Source: a virus
Virus record (IMG/VR): IMGVR_UViG_3300020021_000009
Span: 1-62,352 of that record
Length of the DNA: 62,352 nucleotides
Strand: one strand, 5' to 3'
A program made the translations under genes and the position numbers. The notes under the pieces were generated by a model. It ran no database searches. It was not told where the DNA came from and saw only the letters and a program-made list of their open reading frames with translations. This document shows positions 30,900 to 37,605 of this stretch, one piece after another. Every line of letters starts with the position of its first letter. The stretch's first letter is position 1.

Positions 30900-33100
30900 C
30901 CCACGACGCGGTCCATGGCCTTGAAGCCCTGGCCCACCCGGATGCCCCCCTTGCCGCCGCGCAGGTGCGCCACACCGAGCCCGATGGCGTCCCAGACCAT
31001 GGCGTCCAGCCGGTCCGGGGACCAGTCCAGTTCCGGGGTCCAGGTGGTCAGCTGGTCCTCCAGCTGCTCGAAGCGACCGGCGAAGTGCCACCGCCCCTGC
31101 TGGGTGAGCGCGGACACCGGTTCCGCCCGCACCCGCTTGCCCCGGGTCGCGGTCACCACCTTGATCCTGATCGGTACGCCCATGTCCTCCGCCGCGGACC
31201 GGATCGTGGACACGGCCATGTCACGGCCGTAGTTCAGTTCCACGGTGATGTCCGCCGCGTCGTGGTCGATCGCGGCCTGGACCGCGCGCCGGCCCCACCC
31301 GTCCGGCTTGAGATGACAGGTGTAGTCCGCGAGCACGAACCCGTGCACCGTCTTGCGTCCGCCCTCCTCAGGCGTCCACAGCGCGCTCTTCCCGGCGACG
31401 ACGATGCCCTGCTCCCCGGCACCGCCCGACGGGTCCACGCCCACCGTGACGCGGGTCAGCGGGGGCAGGTCCGCGGGGTCGATGCGCACGGCACTGATCA
31501 TGTCGCGGGTCCACAGCGCGTTCTCGTCCTCCTCCATGATCAGGCCCAGCAGCTCCTGGTCGCCCTTGCGCGTCCCCTTGTACGCGTCCTCCAGGGCGTC
31601 GCGGATCTCCTGCGGGAGGTGGGGGTTGTCGTACGTCGTGGCCCGGGTCACGACCGTGTTCCGGAACTCGCCGCGTTCCAGGCGCTTGATCAGTCCGCGC
31701 GGCTTCGGCGTGGTGGACCCGATCCAGCGCGGATGCGGACCGGACCGGAGTCCGAACCGCATCTGGTCCCACGCCTCGTCCATGAACCGCCAGGCCGCGA
31801 TCTCCTCCAACCAGGCCAGGCAGTTGGAGACCAGGAGATCGTCAGCGAAGAACTCATGATCATGCTCAACGGTCAGGTCGTAGACCCTTGCCACGCTGTG
31901 CGTAGGCGTGGACCGAAGTACACCGCCGCGAACAGGTGCTGGTGGGGTTGCGGGCAGGGCACTCGAACATGTTGCCGCACACGCGGCACACCCGTTGCTC
32001 CCGTGTTCGTGACGCATGGTCACGACAGGCAGCGGAGCAGAACCGGACCACGGCAGCGGCTGCGCGGCTACGGAACGGCCGGGAGCAGCGTTCACAGGTG
32101 AAGTCCCGCCAGACACGTGCCGCGACGGACGCCCGACCGCCCTTGGCGTGCCAGTCCTCCCCGCGCTCCGCTCCGTGCTCTGCCCAGTGCTCACCGGGTG
32201 GGAGCAGCACAAAGTTGGAGACCTGGTTGTCCCGCTTGTCGTGGTTCTTGTGGTGCACCTGCATGCCGTCCGGGATGTCCCCGACTTCCTTGGTCCACAT
32301 CCATCGGTGCAGCAGCCCCCGGTTGCTGTTCCGGTAGTACGGATCCCGCCCGTTCGCGTTCCACCGGACCCCGTCGTACGTGATCGGCTCACCGTATCGT
32401 CCCATGACAACACTGTATCAGTCGTCTGGACGAACGAGGCTTGTTGCCACCCGCGCTGCTCCGTCCAGACCTCATGGTCCGGAGTCAGCCAGGTGGACCC
32501 CGCATCGTGGTCGAACCGCCACACCGGGCGCACCCCGTTGTCCCAGACCTGGAGAACAAACCTCAGTCCGTTTCTGGTCCACACCCGGTCACCGGGTCGC
32601 ACCTGCTCAATCGGTACCGGACCGCGCTCCGTACGGATCATGGACCCTTCACGCACGCAACGGTTACCGCCCGAGCGCAGCCGCTCCGTGTCGTCCATGC
32701 TGTTGGCTCCGAACAGCTTCGCCTCCGAGCCGTTGGGCCAGCGGACCACGGTGCCTCCCTGGACCGTGACCATGCGCGCGGTCGGGTCGTGGGCCATGAT
32801 CCCGGACGGCCCGGTGACGCAGGAGGTGGCAGCGTCGCCCAGGGTGGGGGCGATGATCCCGACCCAGTGCGGAGCCCGGCCGGGCAGGCACGGCGGTCCG
32901 TTGACGTGGTCCACGATGTACTTCGCGCAGGCGTCCGTCTTGCCCGCCCCGCGCCCCGCGAGCAGCAGCCACCCGTACCAGTCGCCCGGCGGCGGGACCT
33001 GGTGGGGGCGCGGTGTCCAGCGCGGGGACAGCAGGTCGGCCAGGCGTGAGGAGAACACGTCCTTCGCCTTGGCCGCCACCTCGCGCTGATCACGGTTCAT
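30896..33100 (-). CDS. terL: Terminase large subunit, interrupted by an intein (734-aa precursor)
   Basis: ATG (MNRDQREVA); a GTG ten codons upstream is possible. Walker A is GRGAGKT at residues about 49-55. The intein runs from Cys148 to Asn426, with Cys427 as +1 extein residue, splitting the Walker B region GGNR|CLAWLEEIAAW. After splicing the enzyme would be about 455 aa, a normal TerL length, with nuclease motifs VGVDPSGGAGEQG, ADITVELNYGRD and LDWSPDRLDAMVWDA. It cuts and pumps phage DNA into proheads. It must be spliced to work, because the intein is in the ATPase centre. Confidence 0.9.
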   Translation of the reverse strand: MNRDQREVAAKAKDVFSSRLADLLSPRWTPRPHQVPPPGDWYGWLLLAGRGAGKTDACAKYIVDHVNGPPCLPGRAPHWVGIIAPTLGDAATSCVTGPSGIMAHDPTARMVTVQGGTVVRWPNGSEAKLFGANSMDDTERLRSGGNRCVREGSMIRTERGPVPIEQVRPGDRVWTRNGLRFVLQVWDNGVRPVWRFDHDAGSTWLTPDHEVWTEQRGWQQASFVQTTDTVLSWDDTVSRSRTTGSGGTRTGGIRTTGTATGGCCTDGCGPRKSGTSRTACRCTTRTTTSGTTRSPTLCCSHPVSTGQSTERSAGRTGTPRAVGRPSRHVSGGTSPVNAAPGRSVAAQPLPWSGSAPLPVVTMRHEHGSNGCAACAATCSSALPATPPAPVRGGVLRSTPTHSVARVYDLTVEHDHEFFADDLLVSNCLAWLEEIAAWRFMDEAWDQMRFGLRSGPHPRWIGSTTPKPRGLIKRLERGEFRNTVVTRATTYDNPHLPQEIRDALEDAYKGTRKGDQELLGLIMEEDENALWTRDMISAVRIDPADLPPLTRVTVGVDPSGGAGEQGIVVAGKSALWTPEEGGRKTVHGFVLADYTCHLKPDGWGRRAVQAAIDHDAADITVELNYGRDMAVSTIRSAAEDMGVPIRIKVVTATRGKRVRAEPVSALTQQGRWHFAGRFEQLEDQLTTWTPELDWSPDRLDAMVWDAIGLGVAHLRGGKGGIRVGQGFKAMDRVVG
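31823..32659 (-). other. TerL intein (279 aa) with a foreign-frame HNH gene in its middle
   Basis: N-terminal splicing block starts CVREGSMIRTERGPVPIEQV; block B is STWLTPDHEVWT (TxxH). Block F/G is VYDLTVEHDHEFFADDLLVSN followed by Cys. Penultimate residue is Ser rather than the usual His. Between blocks B and F the intein frame stays open for about 170 codons but reads as Arg/Thr/Gly/Ser-rich low-complexity sequence, the shadow of the HNH gene in another frame. Confidence 0.9.
31866..32405 (-). CDS. HNH homing-type endonuclease nested out of frame in the TerL intein, 179 aa
   Basis: ATG start; a TGA lies five codons upstream in the same frame, so it is a bounded gene, not an extension. HNH core is VHHKNHDKRDNQVSNFVLL (residues 50-68). 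Two zinc-finger-like pairs follow: CERC(104-107)/CSAAC(123-127) and CRVC(140-143)/CSRRC(158-162). It lies in the -1 frame relative to terL. No strong Shine-Dalgarno is seen. Its last about 11 codons overlap the conserved intein C-terminal block, so that stretch is genuinely dual-coding. Probable role: intein homing into uninterrupted terL genes. Confidence 0.9.
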   Translation of the reverse strand: MGRYGEPITYDGVRWNANGRDPYYRNSNRGLLHRWMWTKEVGDIPDGMQVHHKNHDKRDNQVSNFVLLPPGEHWAEHGAERGEDWHAKGGRASVAARVWRDFTCERCSRPFRSRAAAAVVRFCSAACRDHASRTREQRVCRVCGNMFECPARNPTSTCSRRCTSVHAYAQRGKGLRPDR

Positions 33101-33133
33101 GGGGACAGGATGCCCGACCCCGGACAGCACGAC

Positions 33134-33161
33134 GCCCCGGCAGCGTGGGGACTGCCGGGGC
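33134..33161 (-). terminator. Perfect hairpin between terS and terL
   Basis: 10-bp stem GCCCCGGCAG/CTGCCGGGGC with an 8-nt loop, 34 nt before the terL ATG. No T-tract, so it may attenuate or protect mRNA ends rather than terminate; terL still needs transcription from upstream or an unseen promoter. Confidence 0.55.
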
Positions 33162-33199
33162 GGGGCCGCGTCATGGCCCCCGCAGCGTAGCGCAGGCGG

Positions 33200-33790
33200 T
33201 CAGCCCACGGCGCCGCTGTCGTCGGCCACCCTCGCCAGCTGCTCCCCCATGGTCTCCAGCATCATCCGCCGCATGTCGGGCGGCAGGCCCATGGCGTCGG
33301 CCACCGCGAACAGGGTGTCGGCCACCACGGACGCCTCCACGCTGCTGCGCGCGTCCAGGGCGATGGACAGTTCCTTGGCCGCGTTCAGGCCGTGGAGCAG
33401 CGCGTGACGGTCCGCGATCCGGCCCAACTGCGCGATGGCCGCCATGACCGGGGCGTGGTCACGGAGCGGTACCCCGTCGTCGTCCTTGACGATGCGGCCC
33501 TGCGAGACGACCACGTGGTCCGCGCGGATGATCGCGTACAGCCGCTGCCGCAGGTCGTTGTTCCGGTCGTCCTCCACCTGGCGGAGCTCCACAAGATCGT
33601 GGCCCAGCGCCTCGCGCTCGTTCTTGAGCGCGGCCGTCACGGCGTGGTAGGCGGACCCGCGGTCCGCGTACCCGCCGGCCACCGCCGCGACGTCCCAGGT
33701 CGCCCCCTCCAGGCGTGCCTGGATCACCCGGCGCCGCTTGGCCGCGGCGTCCGCCTGGTCCTCGGGTCCCGGGAACGGGTTGGACGCCAC
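33200..33790 (-). CDS. Terminase small subunit-like protein, 196 aa
   Basis: GTG start. Helical protein with an N-terminal helix-turn-helix-like part (ARLEGATWDVAAVAGGYADRGSAYHAVTAAL) and a coiled-coil middle. It sits directly upstream of terL, the usual place for TerS, which recognises the packaging site. No motif is decisive. Confidence 0.65.
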   Translation of the reverse strand: MASNPFPGPEDQADAAAKRRRVIQARLEGATWDVAAVAGGYADRGSAYHAVTAALKNEREALGHDLVELRQVEDDRNNDLRQRLYAIIRADHVVVSQGRIVKDDDGVPLRDHAPVMAAIAQLGRIADRHALLHGLNAAKELSIALDARSSVEASVVADTLFAVADAMGLPPDMRRMMLETMGEQLARVADDSGAVG

Positions 33791-33793
33791 GGG

Positions 33794-34792
33794 TCAGCCC
33801 GCCAGCCGTGCGGCCAGCAGGTCGGCCAGCGCGGGGCCCACCTGGGCGGCGATGGCGGACACCTGGGCCGGGGTCAGGGTGAGTGCCTCGATCCCTGCCA
33901 CAGCGGCGGCCAGGTGGTCCACCTTGAGAGTGAGTGCGGACAGCGCCTCCCCGTTGGCCGACGCCTGGACGGACAGGGCGTCCGCCTTGGTGTCCGCCTG
34001 GCGGGCACCGGAGATGCACTCGCCGACGGTCGGGATGTAGTCGGGCTTGCCGGGCACCTTGACAGCGGCGTACGCGGGCATCCTGTCGGACAGGTTCACG
34101 TCGGTCTCCAGGGGTGGGTACTGGCCCCAGTCGGGGGCCAGGATCGTGTTGACGTCGGCCGACCCCGACAGGGCGGTGTGGCCGTTCTGGTACAGCACGG
34201 CGTGCGGGTCCACCTGACCGGCGGACCACGCGAGGGTCTGCCAGCAGCGCCGGTACCCGGCCGCGTAGGCGGCGGTCGTGATCCGGTACCCGCCGTACGG
34301 CGCCGTCTGCGTCTTGCCGATGACGGAGGCGAACCCCTCGAAGTATGCCGCCACCGCCGCCCAGGTGGTGTCCGTGTCAACGGCCGCGCGGATCAGCTGG
34401 CGGGCGGGGAGCCCGCACGCGTCACGCTGGGTGACCGCGTCCCGGGCGTCCGCCTGCCCCGCCGCGTAGCCGGAGCTGGCGCGGCCCGCCGTCGTCTCCC
34501 AGATCGGGCACACCCCGATCCCGGCCAGCACGTAGTCGGACACCTGGGACGGGGTCAGGTTCTTGGTCGTGTCGTGGGAGAAGTACCCGATCACGCCGGA
34601 CACCCCGGCAGCCTTCACCTGGGCCGCCGTCGGATTGGCCCAGGCGACGTCCCACACGGTGCCGAGGTCCGGGATCAGGTTCGGGGACAGCGGCGGTGTC
34701 TTGGCCAGCGCGTCGTGGACGGCCGCGCGGCGGGCACTTGTCGCGGCCAGGTGCGCCGCGTAGATCAGGGATCCGGTCGGCTGCTGTGTCAT
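33794..34792 (-). CDS. DUF1906 glycoside-hydrolase-like protein, lysin candidate, 332 aa
   Basis: ATG overlapping the 34-aa gene's stop (ATGA). Residues about 38-240 show the DUF1906 (Rv2525c-like) TIM-barrel pattern: FSHDTTKNLTPSQVSDYVLA, GVCPIWETTAGRAS, IRAAVDTDTTWAAVAAYF, GGYRITTAAYAAGYRRCWQT. The C-terminal 90 aa form a helical segment with coiled-coil character. It probably cleaves cell-wall glycan and is the best endolysin candidate, though a virion role cannot be excluded. Confidence 0.7.
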   Translation of the reverse strand: MTQQPTGSLIYAAHLAATSARRAAVHDALAKTPPLSPNLIPDLGTVWDVAWANPTAAQVKAAGVSGVIGYFSHDTTKNLTPSQVSDYVLAGIGVCPIWETTAGRASSGYAAGQADARDAVTQRDACGLPARQLIRAAVDTDTTWAAVAAYFEGFASVIGKTQTAPYGGYRITTAAYAAGYRRCWQTLAWSAGQVDPHAVLYQNGHTALSGSADVNTILAPDWGQYPPLETDVNLSDRMPAYAAVKVPGKPDYIPTVGECISGARQADTKADALSVQASANGEALSALTLKVDHLAAAVAGIEALTLTPAQVSAIAAQVGPALADLLAARLAG

Positions 34793-34893
34793 CCCAGCTC
34801 CCGGTGGATCTTGTGCCGCAGCCGCCTGCGCTGCGCGGGGGTCAGTGTGCCGCGGTCCCGGAGGTAGAGCTGCTCCCTGCGCGCGTTGCTCAT
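34789..34893 (-). CDS. Small basic protein, 34 aa
   Basis: ATG in an ATGA overlap with the protease gene; its TGA overlaps the lysin ATG. Product MSNARREQLYLRDRGTLTPA then QRRRLRHKIHRELG, one strongly basic helix. Proteins of this pattern are familiar in Streptomyces phages. Possibly nucleic-acid binding. Confidence 0.6.
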   Translation of the reverse strand: MSNARREQLYLRDRGTLTPAQRRRLRHKIHRELG

Positions 34894-35759
34894 GACAGCC
34901 CGTCGGAGGCGGCCAGCGCCTTCATCTGGTTCCACATGCCCTGCGCGGTGAGGCCGGGCACGGGAGGCGCGGGCGGGACCGGGGGCGTCGGGGGAACGGG
35001 CAGCGCGGCGAAGGAGGGCACGGTGACGTCACCCTGCTGCGAGAGCAGCCAGGTCATGTCCGGCGTGGTCATGAACCCGGTCCCGTCGATGCCGAAGCCT
35101 GACGCGCCCCAACTGTTGGGGATCTCGTACAGCCCGGTCGCGGTGTCGTAGCCGATCACCTCCAGCTCGTGGCCCCCGGCGACGCCGCTGTTCCGATCGA
35201 CGACGAACGTCCCGCCGGGGGCGGTGTCGTACATCGACTCCAGCCACTCGATCCCGATGATCACGCTGGACGCCTGGAGCGCGCTGTTCAGGGCCGCGAC
35301 GGAGAACGCGTGGGTGTAGGCCGTGATCAGGCCCAGCGCCTGGAGCGCCTTGGACACGGAAACTCCGTCGGACCCGGTGTCGGTCGGGGGATAGGTGCCG
35401 GAGTAGTTGTCGAGAACGGTGGCGAGCCCGTACAGCGCCACGGCGAAGTTCTCATCCAGCGGGTAGGTGCCCGCGCTGAACCGACCGTGAGACGCGGCGG
35501 CCCCGGCCGCGGTGATCGTCACGGTCGGGGTCGCGGTCCTGTTGACCGAGTCGGTGCCGAGCATGCCGGTCGCGGCGTTGCCGGTGCAGCTCCCCAGCTG
35601 GCCCTGGTCCAGGATCGGGATCCGCCGGGTCCAGCGCACGGTCTTGATCGCGGACGCGGGGAGCACGCCGTGGGCGTAGCGCAGTGACTCCGGGTAGTGC
35701 GCGATGTGCCGGCCCAGGCGGGCGTCCGTCGGGGTGTAGCGGTGCAGGTGTGGCGTCAT
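34890..35759 (-). CDS. Papain-like (C1A-type) cysteine protease, 289 aa
   Basis: ATG start, no signal peptide. DQGQLGSCTGNA places the nucleophile Cys58 with the oxyanion Gln53; GGHELEVIGYD gives His197 and NSWG gives Asn215, the full C1A catalytic set in order. The C-terminal Pro-rich linker and LTAQGMWNQMKALAAS end resemble a short anchor. Papain-like proteases are uncommon in phages. Roles could be virion maturation, cell-wall peptide cleavage or inactivating host proteins. Confidence 0.8.
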   Translation of the reverse strand: MTPHLHRYTPTDARLGRHIAHYPESLRYAHGVLPASAIKTVRWTRRIPILDQGQLGSCTGNAATGMLGTDSVNRTATPTVTITAAGAAASHGRFSAGTYPLDENFAVALYGLATVLDNYSGTYPPTDTGSDGVSVSKALQALGLITAYTHAFSVAALNSALQASSVIIGIEWLESMYDTAPGGTFVVDRNSGVAGGHELEVIGYDTATGLYEIPNSWGASGFGIDGTGFMTTPDMTWLLSQQGDVTVPSFAALPVPPTPPVPPAPPVPGLTAQGMWNQMKALAASDGLS

Positions 35760-35789
35760 GCGGCCAGGGTAGCGCCCAACCGGTTCAAC

Positions 35790-36137
35790 TCATTCCGTCC
35801 GCTGCTCCGCCTCCGGGTCCAGCGGCAGGGCCCCGGTGACGGGGGCGGCGAACGGGTGGGACCCGTCCATCAGCTGGAGGCTCCGCACCTCCTGCGGGCC
35901 CGTGTCCGCGAGCAGCCCGTGGGCCACGGCCTGCCGGTCCGTCAGGGCGGCCCCGTACCCGGAGGACGGCTCACGGACGGCGTAGGCGGGCCCGGTGGAG
36001 CTGGCGTCGCCGATGCCGCAGTCCTCATTGCGTCGGTGCCACGCCGCGTGCTCGCCGCGGTCCAGGGCCGGGGAACAGCAGATGGAGCACGCCCACAGCA
36101 CCTCCCCGGGCAGCACCGTCCGGAATTCTATGTACAC
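35790..36137 (-). CDS. Hypothetical protein with Cys/His cluster, 115 aa
   Basis: GTG chosen because GGAG lies 5 nt upstream, just after the stop of the gene before it. N-terminal ACSICCSPALDRGEHAAWHRR is a plausible zinc site. The rest is low complexity with an acidic end. Unknown function. Confidence 0.65.
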   Translation of the reverse strand: MYIEFRTVLPGEVLWACSICCSPALDRGEHAAWHRRNEDCGIGDASSTGPAYAVREPSSGYGAALTDRQAVAHGLLADTGPQEVRSLQLMDGSHPFAAPVTGALPLDPEAEQRTE

Positions 36138-36138
36138 G

Positions 36139-36297
36139 TCATCTCCAGAGTTGTAGGAACCCGACAAGGGACCGTCCCGCGTCGGTGGTACCGATCATGA
36201 TCCCGACCACCAGGGCCAGCAGCATGCCGAGCCGCGTATGCCCGCTGACCAGGGCTACTACCGCCCCGGTCAGCAGACAGAGGAAGATCACGGGCAT
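36139..36297 (-). CDS. Small two-helix membrane protein, 52 aa
   Basis: ATG start. Two hydrophobic segments (MPVIFLCLLTGAVVALVSG and LGMLLALVVGIMIG) separated by a short basic turn, a typical holin-like or small membrane protein topology. Overlaps the preceding gene by 10 nt. Confidence 0.65.
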   Translation of the reverse strand: MPVIFLCLLTGAVVALVSGHTRLGMLLALVVGIMIGTTDAGRSLVGFLQLWR

Positions 36298-36779
36298 GGT
36301 CCCGCCCCGTTGTCCACTCGTGGCGTTGCTCCTGTTGTCGGAAGCAGACAAGGCGGCAGCCGCAGGTCCGTGACCAGGCCCGGGATCTCGACCTGACCGG
36401 CCCACGTGCGGCAGTCCGGGCAGCGGAGCACGCGGAACGAGACCGGGCGGCAGCGCCGGACCCGCAGCCGGCCACCCGTCCAGGTCTTGCGGTACGTCGC
36501 GCGGGACGGGTCCCAACTGACGGACTCCGCCGCGTTGGGGTGCCAGCAGATCGGGACCTGTTCGTATGACACCTGGGACGGCAGCAGACGCAGCACGCCA
36601 CCGGGAACCGGCATGTCCTCCCCGCCCCCGTCCGGGTGCAGCCGCCGGAACACGGCGACGGACATCTGCCCCGCCTCCACGGCACGCCGGTCCAGCCGCA
36701 GCATCGCTGCGTCCTGCTGCCGTGCGTCGCCCTCCAGGTACGCCTGGAGATCGTTGTAGTCCTCCGGGTCCGTGCTCAC
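36288..36779 (-). CDS. Hypothetical protein, 163 aa
   Basis: GTG in a GTGA overlap with the RuvC-like gene. Acidic helix at the N-terminus (DPEDYNDLQAYLEGDARQQ) and a CPDC element near residue 130 with Trp-rich strands. Unknown; zinc binding possible. Confidence 0.65.
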   Translation of the reverse strand: MSTDPEDYNDLQAYLEGDARQQDAAMLRLDRRAVEAGQMSVAVFRRLHPDGGGEDMPVPGGVLRLLPSQVSYEQVPICWHPNAAESVSWDPSRATYRKTWTGGRLRVRRCRPVSFRVLRCPDCRTWAGQVEIPGLVTDLRLPPCLLPTTGATPRVDNGAGPCP

Positions 36780-37330
36780 GATCCGTCCTCCAACTCCGGC
36801 CACTCGACCTTGTCCAGCCACGCCCGCTGCTGCGCGCTCACCCGCCGCGTGCCCAGCGGCAGCAGCCCGTACCGATCCAGCGCCATCTGCCGCAGCCACC
36901 AGGCGTCGCACTCGTCATCCGTGGCGAACACGCTGCCGTCCGTCTTGTACGCGGACCGGGCCATGGCTTCCTTGTCGTTGCGGGCCCACCCCGCGTACGC
37001 CTTCACATGTGCCGGGTTCACCAGGGCGTACGGCACCCCGGCGTCCATCAGCGCCATGCGAACGGCCGCCTGGACCATGTGCAGGGCCGCGATGGCCGGG
37101 CCCTTGAGACCGGGGGGCGCCATCTCCACCACGGCCAGGTCCATCGTCTCCGGACTCCGCAGGGTGGGACGGTCCGGGGACCGCACCACCGCGACCGCCG
37201 CCACCGCCCGGTTGATCACCCGCAGCCGGTTGTCCCGCTGCTTGGCGTTGGTCTTGACCGTGGACGTCGTCCCGTCCCAGGCGCACAGCCCGGTGCCCGT
37301 CATACTCGGATCGATTCCTATTACACGCAC
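36776..37330 (-). CDS. RuvC-like Holliday junction resolvase, 184 aa
   Basis: GTG (MRVIGIDPSMTGTGLC) start. Catalytic acids of the RNase H-like fold are visible: Asp7 in GIDPS, Glu69 in VVEMAPPG, and Asp138/Asp139/Asp142 in ATDDECDAWW. RuvC-type enzymes resolve branched DNA before packaging; it lies next to HNH nuclease and DNA polymerase. Confidence 0.8.
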   Translation of the reverse strand: MRVIGIDPSMTGTGLCAWDGTTSTVKTNAKQRDNRLRVINRAVAAVAVVRSPDRPTLRSPETMDLAVVEMAPPGLKGPAIAALHMVQAAVRMALMDAGVPYALVNPAHVKAYAGWARNDKEAMARSAYKTDGSVFATDDECDAWWLRQMALDRYGLLPLGTRRVSAQQRAWLDKVEWPELEDGS

Positions 37331-37605
37331 AGTGTCGCCACCTTTCCGTTCACTCGGATAGCCCTGGCTACTTTGACGGGGTCCCATTCCGCCAATGAGC
37401 GATCTTTCTTTCCGGAATTGCATGGCCGACAGGCTGGGACCAGGTTGCTTTCATGCTCCCAACCACCACGGGCCAGGGGGATGACATGGTCCACCGTCTC
37501 CGACGGGCCACCGCAGTACACACACTCCCCCGTCGCCCGGATGCCGGTCCACAGACACCGGGCACAGACCGCCCGGACACAGAACCGGCACCCGACAGAG
37601 ATCAT
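37321..37605 (-). CDS. HNH endonuclease, 94 aa
   Basis: ATG overlapping the polymerase stop (ATGA), with GAGGTGAG 7 nt upstream. Zinc/HNH pattern CVYCGG (28-33), VDHVIPLARGG (His40), EHESNLVPACRPC (His51, Asn54) and CNSGKK: complete McrA-like domain. Possible roles are cos/branch processing, like HNH proteins near terminases, or homing. Confidence 0.85.
   Translation of the reverse strand: MISVGCRFCVRAVCARCLWTGIRATGECVYCGGPSETVDHVIPLARGGWEHESNLVPACRPCNSGKKDRSLAEWDPVKVARAIRVNGKVATLCV

Noticed and set aside
33101-33130. GTG ten codons upstream as the terL start
   Set aside because: It begins directly next to the hairpin and adds residues without resemblance to TerL N-termini; the ATG (MNRDQ) is more likely, though unproven.
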